DNA of 53,563 nt. Origin: Alphaproteobacteria bacterium. Its GTDB lineage: Bacteria; Pseudomonadota; Alphaproteobacteria; UBA2966. The stretch lies in NCBI GenBank assembly GCA_021296255.1, contig JAGWAU010000023.1, positions 1 through 53,563 of the forward strand. Reading direction: 5' to 3'. The translations under genes were made by a program, and so were the position numbers. Under the pieces are notes generated by a model that searched no databases, was not told the origin of the DNA, and saw nothing but the letters and a program-made list of their open reading frames with translations. Below, piece by piece: positions 42,263 through 52,350 of the stretch. Numbering within the stretch: position 1 is the first letter of the stretch; each line of letters opens with the position of its first letter.

Positions 42263-42736
42263 TCAGCCCTTGAAATGCAGCACGCAGAGCAGGGTGAAGA
42301 GCCGCCGGGACGTCGCCTCGTCCACATCCACCTTGGCCGCGAGATGGCGTCGCAGAAGCTGCGCGCCTTCGTCGTGGAGTCCCTTCCGTCCCACGTCGAT
42401 GGCCTCGATGCGAGAGGGTGTGGCCGTCTTGATGGCGTTGTAGTAGCTCTCGCAGATCAGAAAATATTCGCGGATGATGCGGCGAAACGGCGTCAGCGCC
42501 AGAACGATGGTGTCGACATCGCGCTCGTCCTCGGACCGCACTTCCAGAACGAGCCGGGTTTCGCGCACGCTGATGTGCATCCGGAACGGACCCTCGGCCC
42601 CGCCGGTCAGGGCGAACCGGTTCTCCTGCAGAAGGTCGAAAACGGCGACCCGGCGCTCGTGATCGACGTCGGGATTTCGCCGAACGAAGCTCTGGTCGTC
42701 GAGCGTGATGTCGATAATCCGATGACGATCGGACAC
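42263..42736 (-). CDS. UPF0262 family protein
   Basis: This 157-residue conserved alphaproteobacterial protein of unknown function starts VSDRHRIIDITLDDQSFVRR and contains ERRVAVFDLLQENRFAL, HISVRETRLVLEV, TPFRRIIREYFLICESYYNA and HDEGAQLLRRHL. GTG 42734-42736 is chosen because it is the family start and lies 5 bases after the hisD stop; the frame itself stays open to 43150. The family is always found after hisD in this context. Confidence 0.9.
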   Translation of the reverse strand: MSDRHRIIDITLDDQSFVRRNPDVDHERRVAVFDLLQENRFALTGGAEGPFRMHISVRETRLVLEVRSEDERDVDTIVLALTPFRRIIREYFLICESYYNAIKTATPSRIEAIDVGRKGLHDEGAQLLRRHLAAKVDVDEATSRRLFTLLCVLHFKG

Positions 42737-42741
42737 GGTCG

Positions 42742-44052
42742 TCAGGACTCGGAAGGTCCGTCGTCGTTCAGACGGATATTCAGCGACAAGGCATGGGCGC
42801 CGAACCCTTCGGCCTCGGCGAGGGCCGCCGCTGCCGGGCCCACGGCTCGGAGGCTCCGGGCATCGCATCGCACCAGCGAGGTTCGTTTCATGAAATCGAG
42901 CACGGAGAGCCCCGACGAGAATCGAGCACTCCTCGCGGTGGGAAGGACATGGCTCGGGCCTGCCACGTAATCGCCCACCGCTTCCGGCGTGTAGCGACCC
43001 AAAAAGATCGCCCCGGCATGGCGCACGGCGCTCGCCAGCGGGCCGGGGTCCGAGACCGCGAGCTCGAGATGCTCGGGCGCGATCCGATCGATAATCGGCG
43101 GCGCGGCATCCAGGCTGTCCACCAGGATGACCGCTCCGTAGTCCCGCCACGCATCGGAGGCAATGGTGGCGCGCCCGAGACGTGACAGGTGACCGGAGAT
43201 CGCCCGTTCGACCGAGTCGGCGAAATCGACGTCATCCGTTATCAGGATGGCCTGCGCGTTCTCGTCGTGCTCCGCCTGAGACAGCAGATCCGCGGCGATC
43301 CACGCCGGATCGTTCCGGGAGTCCGCCACGACGAGAATTTCGGAGGGTCCCGCGATCATGTCTATGCCGACCCTGCCGAACAGTTGACGTTTGGCCGCGG
43401 TCACGTAGGCGTTTCCCGGGCCGACGATCTTGTCGACCGCGGGTATGGCGTCCGTTCCCAAAGCCAGCGCGGCAATCGCATGTGCGCCCCCGACTCGATA
43501 GATCTCGGTCACGCCGGCGAGTTCCGCAGCCGCCGCGACCGCGGGGTGGAGTTCCCCGCCGGCCGTGGGAACCGTCATGACGATCCGGCCGACACCCGCG
43601 GTCTTCGCGGGGATGGCCGTCATCAACACCGTCGACGGATAGGCCGCCGATCCGCCCGGCACGTACAGCCCAACGGTGGAAATCGGGGTCCAGCGATGTC
43701 CCAACGCGACGCCGTCGCGATCCTCGAACTCGAGATCCTGGGGGATCTGCCGCTGGTGGTACGCCTCGATACGCCGGGCGGCGACGGCGAGCGCCTTTCG
43801 AACCTCGGCGGGTGCGGCGGCGGCGGCCCGCCGCGCCTCTTCTTCCGAAATGCGCAGCGTCTCCTGGGTCAGGATCTGGCCTTCGAACTTCTCCGCGCAG
43901 GCAATGACCGCCGTATCACCGCGGCTTTGGACATCGTCGATGATGTGCGCGACGTCCTGGGAGACGTCTGCCGCCACCTCACGCTTGGTCTGGAGAAAGG
44001 TCTCGAACACGGTCTCGAACGCCGCATCCGACAGCTCGAGTCTAACCGGCAT
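42742..44052 (-). CDS. hisD: Histidinol dehydrogenase
   Basis: This 436-residue zinc enzyme converts L-histidinol to L-histidine in two NAD-dependent oxidations, the last step of the pathway. Blocks include [34 protein letters not shown] (nucleotide fold), [48 protein letters not shown] (zinc His/Gln) and NHVLPT-like SHVLPTAR near the end. It overlaps hisG by 11 bases and precedes UPF0262 by 5 bases. Confidence 0.97.
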   Translation of the reverse strand: MPVRLELSDAAFETVFETFLQTKREVAADVSQDVAHIIDDVQSRGDTAVIACAEKFEGQILTQETLRISEEEARRAAAAAPAEVRKALAVAARRIEAYHQRQIPQDLEFEDRDGVALGHRWTPISTVGLYVPGGSAAYPSTVLMTAIPAKTAGVGRIVMTVPTAGGELHPAVAAAAELAGVTEIYRVGGAHAIAALALGTDAIPAVDKIVGPGNAYVTAAKRQLFGRVGIDMIAGPSEILVVADSRNDPAWIAADLLSQAEHDENAQAILITDDVDFADSVERAISGHLSRLGRATIASDAWRDYGAVILVDSLDAAPPIIDRIAPEHLELAVSDPGPLASAVRHAGAIFLGRYTPEAVGDYVAGPSHVLPTARSARFSSGLSVLDFMKRTSLVRCDARSLRAVGPAAAALAEAEGFGAHALSLNIRLNDDGPSES

Positions 44053-44704
44053 GGGACGCCTCCCGAAACCGTTGTATCCATTCGTTCATCTCGCGAGATC
44101 GTGTCTTGAGCGCGGTGCGGTTGACGGCCAAACGAGAGGTCACGTCGGCGATATGTTCGACTTCCACCAACCCGTTCGCGCGGAGCGTCGCGCCCGTGGA
44201 CACGAGGTCGACGATGCGCCGGCAAAGTCCCAGCGCCGGAGCCAGCTCCATCGCCCCATTCAGATGAATGCATTCCGCTTGCACGCCCCGGGCCGCGAAG
44301 TGGCGGCGGGTGATCGACGGGTATTTCGTCGCCACGCGAACGTGGCTCCATCGCGACGGATCATCGTGGGCGCCGAGCTCCGTGGGTTCGGCGACGGCGA
44401 GGCGGCACTCTCCCACCCCGAGGTCGAGCGGCGCGTAGACCTCCGGATACTGGAATTCGGTCAGAACATCGTTTCCGGCAACTCCGAGCTGCGCGCCGCC
44501 GAAGGCGATGAAGGTCGCGACGTCGAAACTCCGCACCCGGACGATGGAGACGTGGGGGAGGTTGGTGCTGAACCGCAACCGGCGCGCGCCAGGATCGTCA
44601 AACGCCGGTTCCGGTTCCACACCGGCCCGGCGCACGACATCGATGACTTCGCGCAGGATGCGTCCGCGCGGCAGTGCGATAACGATGGGTTCTGTCGGAG
44701 ACAC
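44042..44704 (-). CDS. hisG: ATP phosphoribosyltransferase, short form
   Basis: This 220-residue protein is the first enzyme of histidine biosynthesis (ATP plus PRPP). It begins [20 protein letters not shown], has [20 protein letters not shown] and the PRPP loop region [18 protein letters not shown]. The length and lack of the C-terminal regulatory domain make it the HisG_S type, which needs HisZ as a regulatory partner. hisZ is not in this window. It is followed by hisD with an 11-base overlap. Confidence 0.96.
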   Translation of the reverse strand: MSPTEPIVIALPRGRILREVIDVVRRAGVEPEPAFDDPGARRLRFSTNLPHVSIVRVRSFDVATFIAFGGAQLGVAGNDVLTEFQYPEVYAPLDLGVGECRLAVAEPTELGAHDDPSRWSHVRVATKYPSITRRHFAARGVQAECIHLNGAMELAPALGLCRRIVDLVSTGATLRANGLVEVEHIADVTSRLAVNRTALKTRSREMNEWIQRFREASHAG

Positions 44705-44767
44705 GGTGATGTATCCTCAATCGCTCTGACGTGTCGAACGGAGCCGGGACGCGGACGACGCGACGCC

Positions 44768-45226
44768 TCAGTTCGCCGTGTCGACGGCGTGCCGGGGCCG
44801 CCGCCGCGTGACCCAGGGCCGCCCCTGATCCGTCAGCCGGCATTCGATGCAATCCACATCCAGACGTACGGCACCACCGCCGGCGAACACGAGCTCCACC
44901 CGCGAGGCGGGCTCGGAGGTCCCGGGAACGCCCATTGCCAGCAACTCCAGAACCTCCTCCCGCGCGTTCATGTCAAGGTTCCGGGTTTTCACGCCGAGGA
45001 CGTCGTCGAAGTGGAGTATCGAGCGGACGCGCCGATAAAGCTTGCCGTCGACGGGTTCCCCATCGTCCCGCTCCCACATGAAACGATCCAGAAGCACGAG
45101 GAACCGTCGTTCCCGCTGATGAAAGACCATGTCGCCGGTGCGGGTCAAAGCGTCCTGGACCATCGTGGAGACCACCGAGAGATCTTCCGTATCCCGCGCG
45201 CTCAACTTGAGAGGTTCATCCGTCAC
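44768..45226 (-). CDS. DUF2948 family protein
   Basis: This 152-residue protein starts [20 protein letters not shown] and has [20 protein letters not shown], then [10 protein letters not shown], the family core. The function is unknown. The family is found almost only in alphaproteobacteria, between murA and hisG or hisD, as here. GTG 45224-45226 overlaps the murA stop by 11 bases and is preferred over the longer frame (to 45301). The 63 bases before hisG suggest it may be in the same transcript. Confidence 0.88.
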   Translation of the reverse strand: MTDEPLKLSARDTEDLSVVSTMVQDALTRTGDMVFHQRERRFLVLLDRFMWERDDGEPVDGKLYRRVRSILHFDDVLGVKTRNLDMNAREEVLELLAMGVPGTSEPASRVELVFAGGGAVRLDVDCIECRLTDQGRPWVTRRRPRHAVDTAN

Positions 45227-46526
45227 GGACCGACTCTCCTCGATCCGAAATGCGCTCAATCCGCGCCCCGCAGGCCGCGAGCTTCTGCACGAGCCGTTCA
45301 TAGCCGCGATCGAGGTGATAGACGCGATTCACCAACGTGTCGCCGGTTGCCGCGAGCCCGGCGAGGACGAGCGAGACGGAGGCCCGCAGATCCGTGGCCA
45401 TGACCGGAGCGCCCTTCAACTCGGAGACGCCGCGCACCATCGCCGACGATCCGCTCACGGTGATATCGGCCCCCATACGCGCGAGTTCCGGCACATGCAT
45501 GAAGCGGTTCTCGAAGATCGTCTCGGTGATCATCGCCGCCCCATCGCTGAACGCCATGAGCGCCATGACCTGCGCCTGCATGTCGGTGGGAAATCCCGGA
45601 TAGGGTTGCGTCGTCACGTCGACCGCACTGATCCCCGCACCGTTTCGGCGGACGCGGAGCCCTTCGGCCTTTTGCTTCACAGCGACACCGGCGCGGGCCA
45701 TCACTTCCGCCACGGCGCTGACCCCATCGGCGTCCGCGTGGCGCAACGTCAGATCGCCGCCCGTGATCGCGGCGGCGACGGCGAACGTGCCCGTCTCCAC
45801 CCGATCGGGCATCACGCGATACCGGGTCCCCGCCAATCGAGGGACGCCGGTGACGACCAGCCGATCGGTGCCGATGCCGTCAATTTCCGCGCCCATCGCG
45901 GTGAGACAGTTCGCGAGATCGCCGACTTCGGGTTCCCGGGCGGCGTTCTCGAGGACCGTTTCTCCCTCCGCCAGCGACGCCGCCATCAACAGATTCTCGG
46001 TCGCCCCGACCGAGACCCTGGGGAACCGGATGACGGACCCTTTCAGGCCCCGCGGCGCTCGCGCCTCGATGTAACCGTCCGTCAACTCGATCTCCGCACC
46101 GAGCTCCGCCAAGCCGGCCAGATGAAGATCCACGGGACGCGTTCCGATGGCGCAACCGCCCGGAAGTGAAACCCTTGCCGTTCCAGCGCGCGCGAGCAGC
46201 GGCCCCAGCACGAGGATCGATGCCCGCATCTTGCGCACCAGATCGTACGGCGCGGTCGTTCCCGACAGGTCGCCGCAGGTCAGCGTCAGGACACGGCCGG
46301 TATGTCCGTCGTCGTCCGCATCGCCCTCCATGGTGATGTCGACGCCGAGCGACGTCAGCAAATTCACCAGCGTGCTGATATCCATGAGATGCGGCAAGTT
46401 GGAGAGCTGCAGAGGCCCGTCCGTCAGCAGACTCGCCGTCATCAGCGGCAAGGCTGCGTTTTTCGCCCCGCTGATGGGAATGTCGCCCTCGAGCGGTACG
46501 CCGCCGGTGATGCGAATTCTATCCAT
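45216..46526 (-). CDS. murA: UDP-N-acetylglucosamine 1-carboxyvinyltransferase
   Basis: This 436-residue enzyme catalyses the first committed step of peptidoglycan synthesis (transfer of enolpyruvate from PEP). Lys22 is in the start block [20 protein letters not shown], and the catalytic Cys125 is in [16 protein letters not shown], so fosfomycin sensitivity is expected. Other blocks are [20 protein letters not shown] and [15 protein letters not shown]. It starts at ATG 46524-46526. It is the second gene of the housekeeping block and its stop overlaps the DUF2948 start. Confidence 0.97.
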   Translation of the reverse strand: MDRIRITGGVPLEGDIPISGAKNAALPLMTASLLTDGPLQLSNLPHLMDISTLVNLLTSLGVDITMEGDADDDGHTGRVLTLTCGDLSGTTAPYDLVRKMRASILVLGPLLARAGTARVSLPGGCAIGTRPVDLHLAGLAELGAEIELTDGYIEARAPRGLKGSVIRFPRVSVGATENLLMAASLAEGETVLENAAREPEVGDLANCLTAMGAEIDGIGTDRLVVTGVPRLAGTRYRVMPDRVETGTFAVAAAITGGDLTLRHADADGVSAVAEVMARAGVAVKQKAEGLRVRRNGAGISAVDVTTQPYPGFPTDMQAQVMALMAFSDGAAMITETIFENRFMHVPELARMGADITVSGSSAMVRGVSELKGAPVMATDLRASVSLVLAGLAATGDTLVNRVYHLDRGYERLVQKLAACGARIERISDRGESVRDG

Positions 46527-46679
46527 GAACCTTCATCCGGCACCAAGGCTTCACGAGCCTTTCATGCGTCTTTCGGGCCTATCCGGACCGGCGCCGTTGT
46601 AGCCCAATCCAACGTCGATGCAAACCGCGAGGCGACGGAGAAATCCGAGGTTCCCGACAAGGATCCGGGGCTTTGCCGC

Positions 46680-46847
46680 CTAGTCGCGCTCCTCGCGTGA
46701 TCGGTCGGCGAGGCGTTCCCGCTCGGTTTCGGGCTCCCGATTGCGCTCACGGGCCTGTTGTTTCCGGCGCCGAAGGTTCCGGCGCAACGCCTCCGACAAG
46801 CGGGCGCTTCGTTCGGGATCCTTCCTGGTCTTGCGGTGTTCCGCCAT
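46680..46847 (-). CDS. Small basic protein upstream of murA
   Basis: This 55-residue, strongly charged protein starts MAEHRKTRKDPERSARLSEA and continues LRRNLRRRKQQARERNRE. It has no membrane segment and no Cys; it is probably a single helix. Short proteins of this composition are often found upstream of murA in alphaproteobacteria. The frame is open to 46907, but ATG 46845-46847 fits that pattern. The function is unknown. Confidence 0.65.
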   Translation of the reverse strand: MAEHRKTRKDPERSARLSEALRRNLRRRKQQARERNREPETERERLADRSREERD

Positions 46848-46988
46848 GTCTTTGATCCACCCGATGCCGGCAATTACTCCAGATCGGACCGCGAAGGCAA
46901 TGGGCACGCAAGGCGATCCGACCGGTATCCGGGGCCTTCGGAGGCCCGGTTGTCACGGCGTTCGCCGGAAGCCTAGAGTGACGACGTC

Positions 46989-48509
46989 ATGCTCAGAACC
47001 GGTCAGCAATATCTCGACGACGTCAAAGGGCGAAAGCCCGAGGTCTACATGGGCGGCGAACGCATCGACGACGTCGCCGCGCACCCGGCCTTTCGCAACA
47101 TCGTTCAGACGACGGCGCAGCTTTACGACGTGACGTCGGACCCCTCTCGGTCCAATGAACTCAGCTACTTCGAAGAAGAAACGGGCGAGCGCTGCAGCAA
47201 CAATTACCTGAAGCCTCGGACGCGCGAAGACCTGCTGGCCCGGGGGCGGGCCCATCAGGCCTGGTCCGACGTCTCGTGGGGCCTCTATGGACGCTCCCCG
47301 GATCACGTCGCCGGCTGGATCACCGGCATGGCCTGCGTGCCGGAGGTGGCCAGGACAGATGGCCGCGACTTCGAAGCGCACGTCGTCGACTATTATCGGC
47401 GCGTGCGCGACGGCGATTTGTTCGTGACCTACGCGATCGTCCCTCCCGCCGCGACGCGGAGCGTGGATTCGGTCTTCACGACGGAAAAGAATGCCGCGCT
47501 CGACCCCAGATTGAGCGGCGAGTCCGGCCTCCATACGATCGGCGAAGACGATGCCGGCATGACGGTGTGGGGCTTCAAGATCCTGGCGACCGCCGCCGTC
47601 CTCGCCGACGAGATTCTGGTCGGCAACTTCCAGGTACTGGCGCCGGGCATGGAGCGTTTTGCGGCGACGTTTACCGTTCCGACGGACGCTCCCGGGGTCA
47701 AGCTGATCTCGCGCAGGTCCTTCGAGCAGGACGCGCCCAGCCAGCTCGATGATCCGCTGGCCTGGCGGTTCGACGAGACCGACTGCGTGGTCTTCTTCGA
47801 TAACGTTCACGTTCCGTGGGAGAACGTGTTCGCGTACGAGAATCTCGAGAGTTCGCGGGGCCTGTTCCACGAAACCCCGGCGCACGTGCTGGGCAACTAT
47901 CAGGCCCACGTCCGGCTCCTGTCGAAATTGCGCTTCATCCTCGGCGTGACGCGCAAAGTCGCGGAAATGAACGGCATCGCCCAGGTGCCGGCCGTGCGCG
48001 ACATGCTGGCCGATCTCTGTATCCGTGTCGCGATGCTCGAGGGGCTGCTCGCTGCCGAGACCGATATCACCGAGGCGTGGCCCAACGGATACATCGCGCC
48101 CGACCGCCAGACCATGTATGCGACCATGGACTGGACCATGCGGGACTACCCGGATTTCGTTCAAGTGGTTCGGGAACTTCTGGGTTCGCACCCTTTTCAG
48201 CAGCCTGCCGACGTTTCCGTCTTCGACAATCCCGAGACCCGCGAGATGTACAGCACGTTCGTCATGGCGGAGGCCGAGGACGCGGTCGAGCGCTACAAGC
48301 TCATGCGCCTCGTCTGGGACCTCGTCGGTTCCGAGTTCGCCAGCCGGCACATCCAGTACGAGATGTTCTACAACGGCCCGCGGCACGTCGGCCGCACGCG
48401 GGCGAGCCACTACTTCCGTTGGGACGTGGTCGAAGAGGCCGCCCAACGGGCGCTCGACGAGATGGGCGGATACGACGAACTGGTCGAGAAGCGGGTGCGC
48501 GACAGGTAG
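46989..48509 (+). CDS. 4-hydroxyphenylacetate 3-hydroxylase (HpaB)-family monooxygenase
   Basis: This 506-residue flavin-dependent monooxygenase has the acyl-CoA-dehydrogenase-like fold. It starts MLRTGQQYLDDVKGRKPEVY and has VFFDNVHVPWENVFAYEN, the HpaB signature, then HVRLLSKLRFILGVTRKVAE and a helical C-terminal domain. The enzyme would use FADH2 supplied by a separate reductase (HpaC). No hpaC and no homoprotocatechuate genes are nearby, so the substrate may be another phenol, pyrrole or 4-hydroxybutyryl-CoA-like compound. It starts at ATG 46989 and is divergent from the small basic protein gene. Confidence 0.87.
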   Translation: MLRTGQQYLDDVKGRKPEVYMGGERIDDVAAHPAFRNIVQTTAQLYDVTSDPSRSNELSYFEEETGERCSNNYLKPRTREDLLARGRAHQAWSDVSWGLYGRSPDHVAGWITGMACVPEVARTDGRDFEAHVVDYYRRVRDGDLFVTYAIVPPAATRSVDSVFTTEKNAALDPRLSGESGLHTIGEDDAGMTVWGFKILATAAVLADEILVGNFQVLAPGMERFAATFTVPTDAPGVKLISRRSFEQDAPSQLDDPLAWRFDETDCVVFFDNVHVPWENVFAYENLESSRGLFHETPAHVLGNYQAHVRLLSKLRFILGVTRKVAEMNGIAQVPAVRDMLADLCIRVAMLEGLLAAETDITEAWPNGYIAPDRQTMYATMDWTMRDYPDFVQVVRELLGSHPFQQPADVSVFDNPETREMYSTFVMAEAEDAVERYKLMRLVWDLVGSEFASRHIQYEMFYNGPRHVGRTRASHYFRWDVVEEAAQRALDEMGGYDELVEKRVRDR

Positions 48510-48584
48510 ACGGGACGCGGGTCAACAAATCCTGGATGGCTTGCCGGGCCACGGCACTCGTGGCAAGGTCCGCCTCCTTCGGGA

Positions 48585-48659
<75 letters not shown>

Positions 48660-48871
48660 TTATTTTTCAATGACTTCACAGATCTATCCACACCCAAATT
48701 TACCGAAATAACTGTGCAATTGCACAGCCTCGGACTGGATCGACCTGATGTCGGCTGATCCCGTGGGCCAATCTGAGACTTCTCCACCAATTCCGGAGAA
48801 GGGCCGCCGCCCGTGGACCGCATGGGCGCGTGACTGCACATCGGCTCGCCTCCCAAAAATCCCGGCGAGTC

Positions 48872-49032
48872 GTATGGCGCAATATGCCGTTCTCGCCGCG
48901 CTGGCGGTGATCGAGATGGCGCTGATCGTGCGGACCCGGGCGGGAACGGAGGACCCGATCCGCGCGGGCCCGGCCTATCTCGGCGGCATCCTGAGGCGCG
49001 AGCCTGCCGACTGCCGGCCCGAGATCACGCTC
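48872..49032 (+). pseudogene. Possible replication-initiator (RepC-like) C-terminal fragment
   Basis: The frame reads RMAQYAVLAALAVIEMALIV, then GTEDPIRAGPAYLGGILRRE and PADCRPEITL. The pattern of an Ala/Val-rich helix, an IRxPxxYLxGILR-like stretch and CRPE recalls the C-terminal part of RepC-type plasmid replication proteins. I have no alignment, and the call is weak. No N-terminal part is found. Confidence 0.25.
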
Positions 49033-49068
49033 CCGCCCCCGGCCGCCGCTGCGCGACACCATGCCGCG

Positions 49069-49152
49069 ACGCCGGCGCTCTTCTCAGCTTCAGAGAAGGC
49101 CGAGCGCAGGTTCTGGGAGTTCTTCACCGCCCGCATCCGCAATCCCAACACG
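49069..49152 (+). pseudogene. Tyrosine recombinase (phage/ICE integrase) N-terminal fragment
   Basis: The frame reads ALFSASEKAERRFWEFFTAR and IRNPNTR. A helix of the form xRRFxEFFTAxIRNPNTRxAY is the usual start of the SAM-like core-binding domain of XerC-type integrases. The frame then leaves the family (LLGSGAR) and stops. It lies 410 bases from tRNA-Thr, a common integration site. The catalytic R-H-R-Y domain is absent. Confidence 0.55.
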
Positions 49153-49328
49153 AGGCTGCTCGGATCAGGGGCTCGGTAACAACCCCTCTTACTCGGCCGC
49201 CGCAGTTTGTGCTGATCGGCTTGTTCTACGAAGCGTTTTAGTTTCACGAGCCTGTAACGCTACGGTAATGAGGCTGCAACCCGCGCCGGGGATTGTCCTG
49301 CCGTACCGCAACGCCAGGAGATTTGCGA
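49153..49328. other. Short stretch before phoX
   Basis: No gene is seen. AGGAGA at 49316-49321 is the phoX ribosome site. Confidence 0.4.
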
Positions 49329-51186
49329 ATGCCCGGGACAAAGCCCTCCCAGAAGGAACCCCCTGCGACAGTCGCGCCCGGGGAGCTTGCCGATTCTCAC
49401 GAGTCCGAGACCGATTTCGAGCGTCTGTCCGAACGCGCGCTTTCCCGGCGCGGCTTCGTCGCCGGCGGCGTTGCCTTCGGGACGGCCGCGTTCGTCACGA
49501 GCGCCGCTGCGCTGAGACCTCTGTCCGCACTCGCCAATAACGATCGCTTCGGGTTCGAGCCGGTCGCCGCGAACACGCTGGATACCGTCACGGTGCCGAA
49601 GGGCTACCGCTGGCATGTCGTCGCCCGGTGGGGCGATCCCATGTGGTCCGACGGGGCCGAATTCGACCAGAGGACGCGCGGCACCGGCGCGAGCCAGGAG
49701 CGCGCCTTCGGCGACAACAACGACGGGATGTCCCTGTTCGCAGACGGCGGACGGAACGTGCTTGCCGTCAACAACGAATTCTACGCCTCCGGCAAGCCGG
49801 AGACCCCCGACGACGTCCGAAAGGGCAAAGCCGGTCACGGGGTCTCGGTCGTCGAGATCGCGAAGCGCAACGGCACCTGGTCGATCGTCCAGGACTCGCC
49901 CTATAACCGGCGGATCACCGCCGACACCCCAATGGAGATCACCGGCCCGGCGCGCGGCCACAACCTGCTCAAGACCGCCGCCGATCCGAAGGCCGTGCAA
50001 AGCCTCGGCACCTGGAACGACTGCGGCAACGGGCGTACCCCCTGGGGCACCTATCTTGCCTGCGAGGAGAACTTCAACGGCTATTTCTCGTCCAGCGATC
50101 CGGCGCTGAAGATCGGTCCGGCCTTCAAGCGCTACGGCATCGGGCTCAAGGACTGGGGCTATGCCTGGGCGAGCGCCGACGAGCGGTTCGATATCGCGAA
50201 GCAACCCAACGAGCCCAACCGCGCCGGCTACATCGTCGAGATCGACCCCCTCGATCCCGAATCGACACCGAAGAAGCGGACCGCCCTCGGCCGCTTCAAG
50301 CACGAGAACGCGGAAGTCGTTCTCGCCGCCAACGGACAGGTGGTGGTCTATATGGGAGACGACGAGCGTGGCGAGTTCATGTACAGGTTCGTCAGCGACG
50401 GCCGCCATGTCGAGGGCGGTGATAACGCCGACCTGCTCGAAACCGGGCGCCTGTTCGCCGCGAAATTCACTGATGGCGGACGCGGAGAATGGGTGGAGCT
50501 CACCCCGGAAGCCACCGGGATGGCCTCGCCCGCGGAGATCTGCATCCACACCCGCAGCGATAGGTGCGACCACCATGGACCGGCCCGAATGGGTGGCCGC
50601 GAACCCGACAATGGCCGAGATCTATTGCTGTCTCACCAACAACAAGAACCGCGGCAGGAAGCCCAACAAGGGGGGCGATCCGACGCCGGTCGGCGGTCCC
50701 AACCCGCGCGCCGGCAACCTTTACGGCCAGATCGTCCGCTGGCGTCCCGACGGCGGAGACCATCTCGCCACCGGCTTCGCCTGGGACCTCTACGTGGTCG
50801 CGGGCAACCCGGCGGTGCACTCGGACGCCAACGCGGGTTCGAAGAACGTAACCCCTGACAACATGTTCAACTCCCCCGACGGGCTCGCCTTCGACCGCAA
50901 CGGCATGCTCTGGATCCAGACCGACGGCAACTACACTTTCGCGGGCCAGGGCAACAACCAGATGCTGGTCGGCGACTCGGCGACCGGCGAAATCCGCCGC
51001 TTCATGGTCGGCCCCAGGGAGTGCGAGGTGACCGGCATCGCCTGGAGTTCCGACCGCAGGACGCTGTTCGTCGGCATCCAGCATCCGGGCGAGAAGGGCA
51101 ACAGCCACTTCCCCGACGGCGGCGACAGCGTGCCGCGCTCCGCCGTGATCGCAATCGCGCGGGAGGACGGCGGGCTGATCGGCTGA
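49329..51186 (+). pseudogene. phoX: PhoX-type (DUF839) phosphatase, broken by one frameshift
   Basis: From ATG 49329 (AGGAGA upstream) the gene encodes a Tat signal (SRRGFVAGGVAFGTAAFVTS) and the PhoX domain: RWHVVARWGDPMWSDG, FGDNNDGMSLFADG, TPWGTYLACEENFNGYF, LGRFKHENAEVVLA and VVYMGDDERGEFMYRFV. This runs to AEICIHTRS near 50555. There the frame is lost. In the +1 frame it resumes as AIGATTMDRPEWVAANP, NPRAGNLYGQIVRWRPDGGD and CEVTGIAWSSDRRTLFVGIQ, ending at TGA 51184-51186. A 2-base deletion in the GCGC run (or one inserted base) would explain it. Intact, it would be about 619 residues and act as a calcium/iron-dependent periplasmic alkaline phosphatase. Confidence 0.85.
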
Positions 51187-51190
51187 GGGG

Positions 51191-51206
51191 GCGGGCCTTC
51201 GCCCGC
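51191..51206. terminator. Hairpin just after phoX
   Basis: GCGGGC-CTTC-GCCCGC is a 6-base stem with a 4-base loop, five bases after the phoX stop. There is no T-tract; it may still end or stabilise the transcript together with the next hairpin. Confidence 0.4.
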
Positions 51207-51227
51207 TGCTTATGGCGGCCGAAGGCT

Positions 51228-51250
51228 CGGAGGGCCGCAATGGCCCTCCG
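51228..51250. terminator. Second hairpin after phoX
   Basis: CGGAGGGCC-GCAAT-GGCCCTCCG is a perfect 9-base stem with a 5-base loop. It lacks a T-tract, so bidirectional termination is only possible. Confidence 0.4.
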
Positions 51251-51414
51251 GGCTCGCAGACCGAACAGTCATTCGTGAGTCTGCCCTCGGCCCCTGTCAG
51301 CCGTCGGAGAGGCGAAACTCGGATGGCCGACGCCCGAGGTTCACACGACACCGGCACGTTGACGAACGAATTCCGGCCGGCACGGTGATCCTGGCGGTCT
51401 GCCCCCCGCGGGGG

Positions 51415-51618
51415 CTATACCTTCATGTGCCCGGGCAGATGGCCGATCACCACGTGGCGGGTCGCATCGGCCCAGGAGAAATAGAGCCGGAAGCACTGCC
51501 TCGGGTCGAGCGTCTTCGCGTTGTTCTTCAGATGGCGGTCCAGCGTCAGTCGGCGCCCCTCCCACTCGACCGAGAAGTCGTCGCGCGCCTTGCCCCGCCG
51601 GTCGCGGCTGTCCGAGCT
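51415..51618 (-). pseudogene. C-terminal fragment of an unidentified conserved protein
   Basis: A minus-strand frame ending at TAG 51415-51417 reads ARDDFSVEWEGRRLTLDRHL, then KNNAKTLDPRQCFRLYFSWA and DATRHVVIGHLPGHMKV. The ordered pattern (DWHLKN-like, TxDPxxCxRxYFxW, VVIGxLPxH) is clearly protein-like and I have seen similar tails on large conserved hypothetical proteins, but I cannot name the family. No start codon or upstream domain is found; the frame is lost before the AT-rich element at 51666. It is a relic. Confidence 0.45.
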
Positions 51619-51665
51619 ACCGGGGAGTGGTCTGAGACCTTTCTACCTGCTAGCGATTTGTCAAA

Positions 51666-51837
51666 AACGACCCAGACTGTGTGAAAAACCAAATTTCGTT
51701 CCAATACATAGAGATATTTGCTCAGATGCTTCGAAATTTACAGGTTTTGTGACTTTATCTTCCGTAAAGAAAGATAATTCGGAATTATTTTCTCCAAGAT
51801 TTTATCTTGCTAATGTTTTCACACAGTCTGGGTCGTT
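51666..51837. mobile_element. MITE-like element, 172 bp, with 22-bp perfect terminal inverted repeats
   Basis: The left end AACGACCCAGACTGTGTG plus AAAA (51666-51687) is the exact reverse complement of the right end TTTTCACACAGTCTGGGT plus CGTT (51816-51837). The 128 bases between are AT-rich, quite unlike the surrounding DNA, and have no useful ORF. They include the small palindrome ATAATT-CGG-AATTAT. This is the form of a miniature inverted-repeat transposable element that a full-length IS could move. I cannot see a clear target-site duplication. It could also be a strong bidirectional hairpin, but the length between the arms argues for a mobile element. Confidence 0.75.
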
Positions 51838-51943
51838 TGTTGGACGGCTGGCGAACACCGTCCATGTCCATTCCGACACCTTGATCACGGCGCTTCCTCC
51901 AGCCGTCCTCAGCACGTAGTGCGGGTGAAAGACCACTCCTGGG

Positions 51944-52156
51944 TCACGTTACGGCGTCCACAAAGGACTGGCCGAAGGGCGACAATTGAATGATTCCTTC
52001 CTCGACGTCCAGTTTCCTGAGCGTGGTCTTCAGTTCGACGTATTCGGGTCGTGTTTCGGCCCAGTCGTAGCTGCTCGTCATGGCGTAGGCATGCAATGAA
52101 ATCCTCGATGTTCCCGAGAACTCCGTCTTGGTGGAGTTCACGCCCCACGATGGCAA
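51944..52156 (-). CDS. Unidentified ORF, probably a 3' fragment
   Basis: The frame starts at TTG 52154-52156 (SWGVNSTKTEFSGTSRISLH after the first residues) and ends LSPFGQSFVDAVT at 51944. The residues read HAYAMTSSYDWAETRPEYVE and LRKLDVEEGIIQLSPFGQSF, a protein-like sequence I cannot place. The frame is open upstream to about 52212 with no ATG, so the real gene was probably longer and has lost its 5' end. Confidence 0.35.
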   Translation of the reverse strand: MPSWGVNSTKTEFSGTSRISLHAYAMTSSYDWAETRPEYVELKTTLRKLDVEEGIIQLSPFGQSFVDAVT

Positions 52157-52350
52157 CGAGATGTTCCGGGACGGGGACTGGGTTGCCGTTTGGGTGCCGG
52201 AAGAGGCCTCTTAAACTCTCACGTTGGTTGGGCGCTGGCGCGCCCGACTCGACATTCGAGAACCACGGCTGCGGCCCAAGGGTAGCGGTCCACCGCTGGG
52301 AGACCACGATTGAGCGATAATTACGACCAAGTCTGAGGAAGAGGTGTGTG

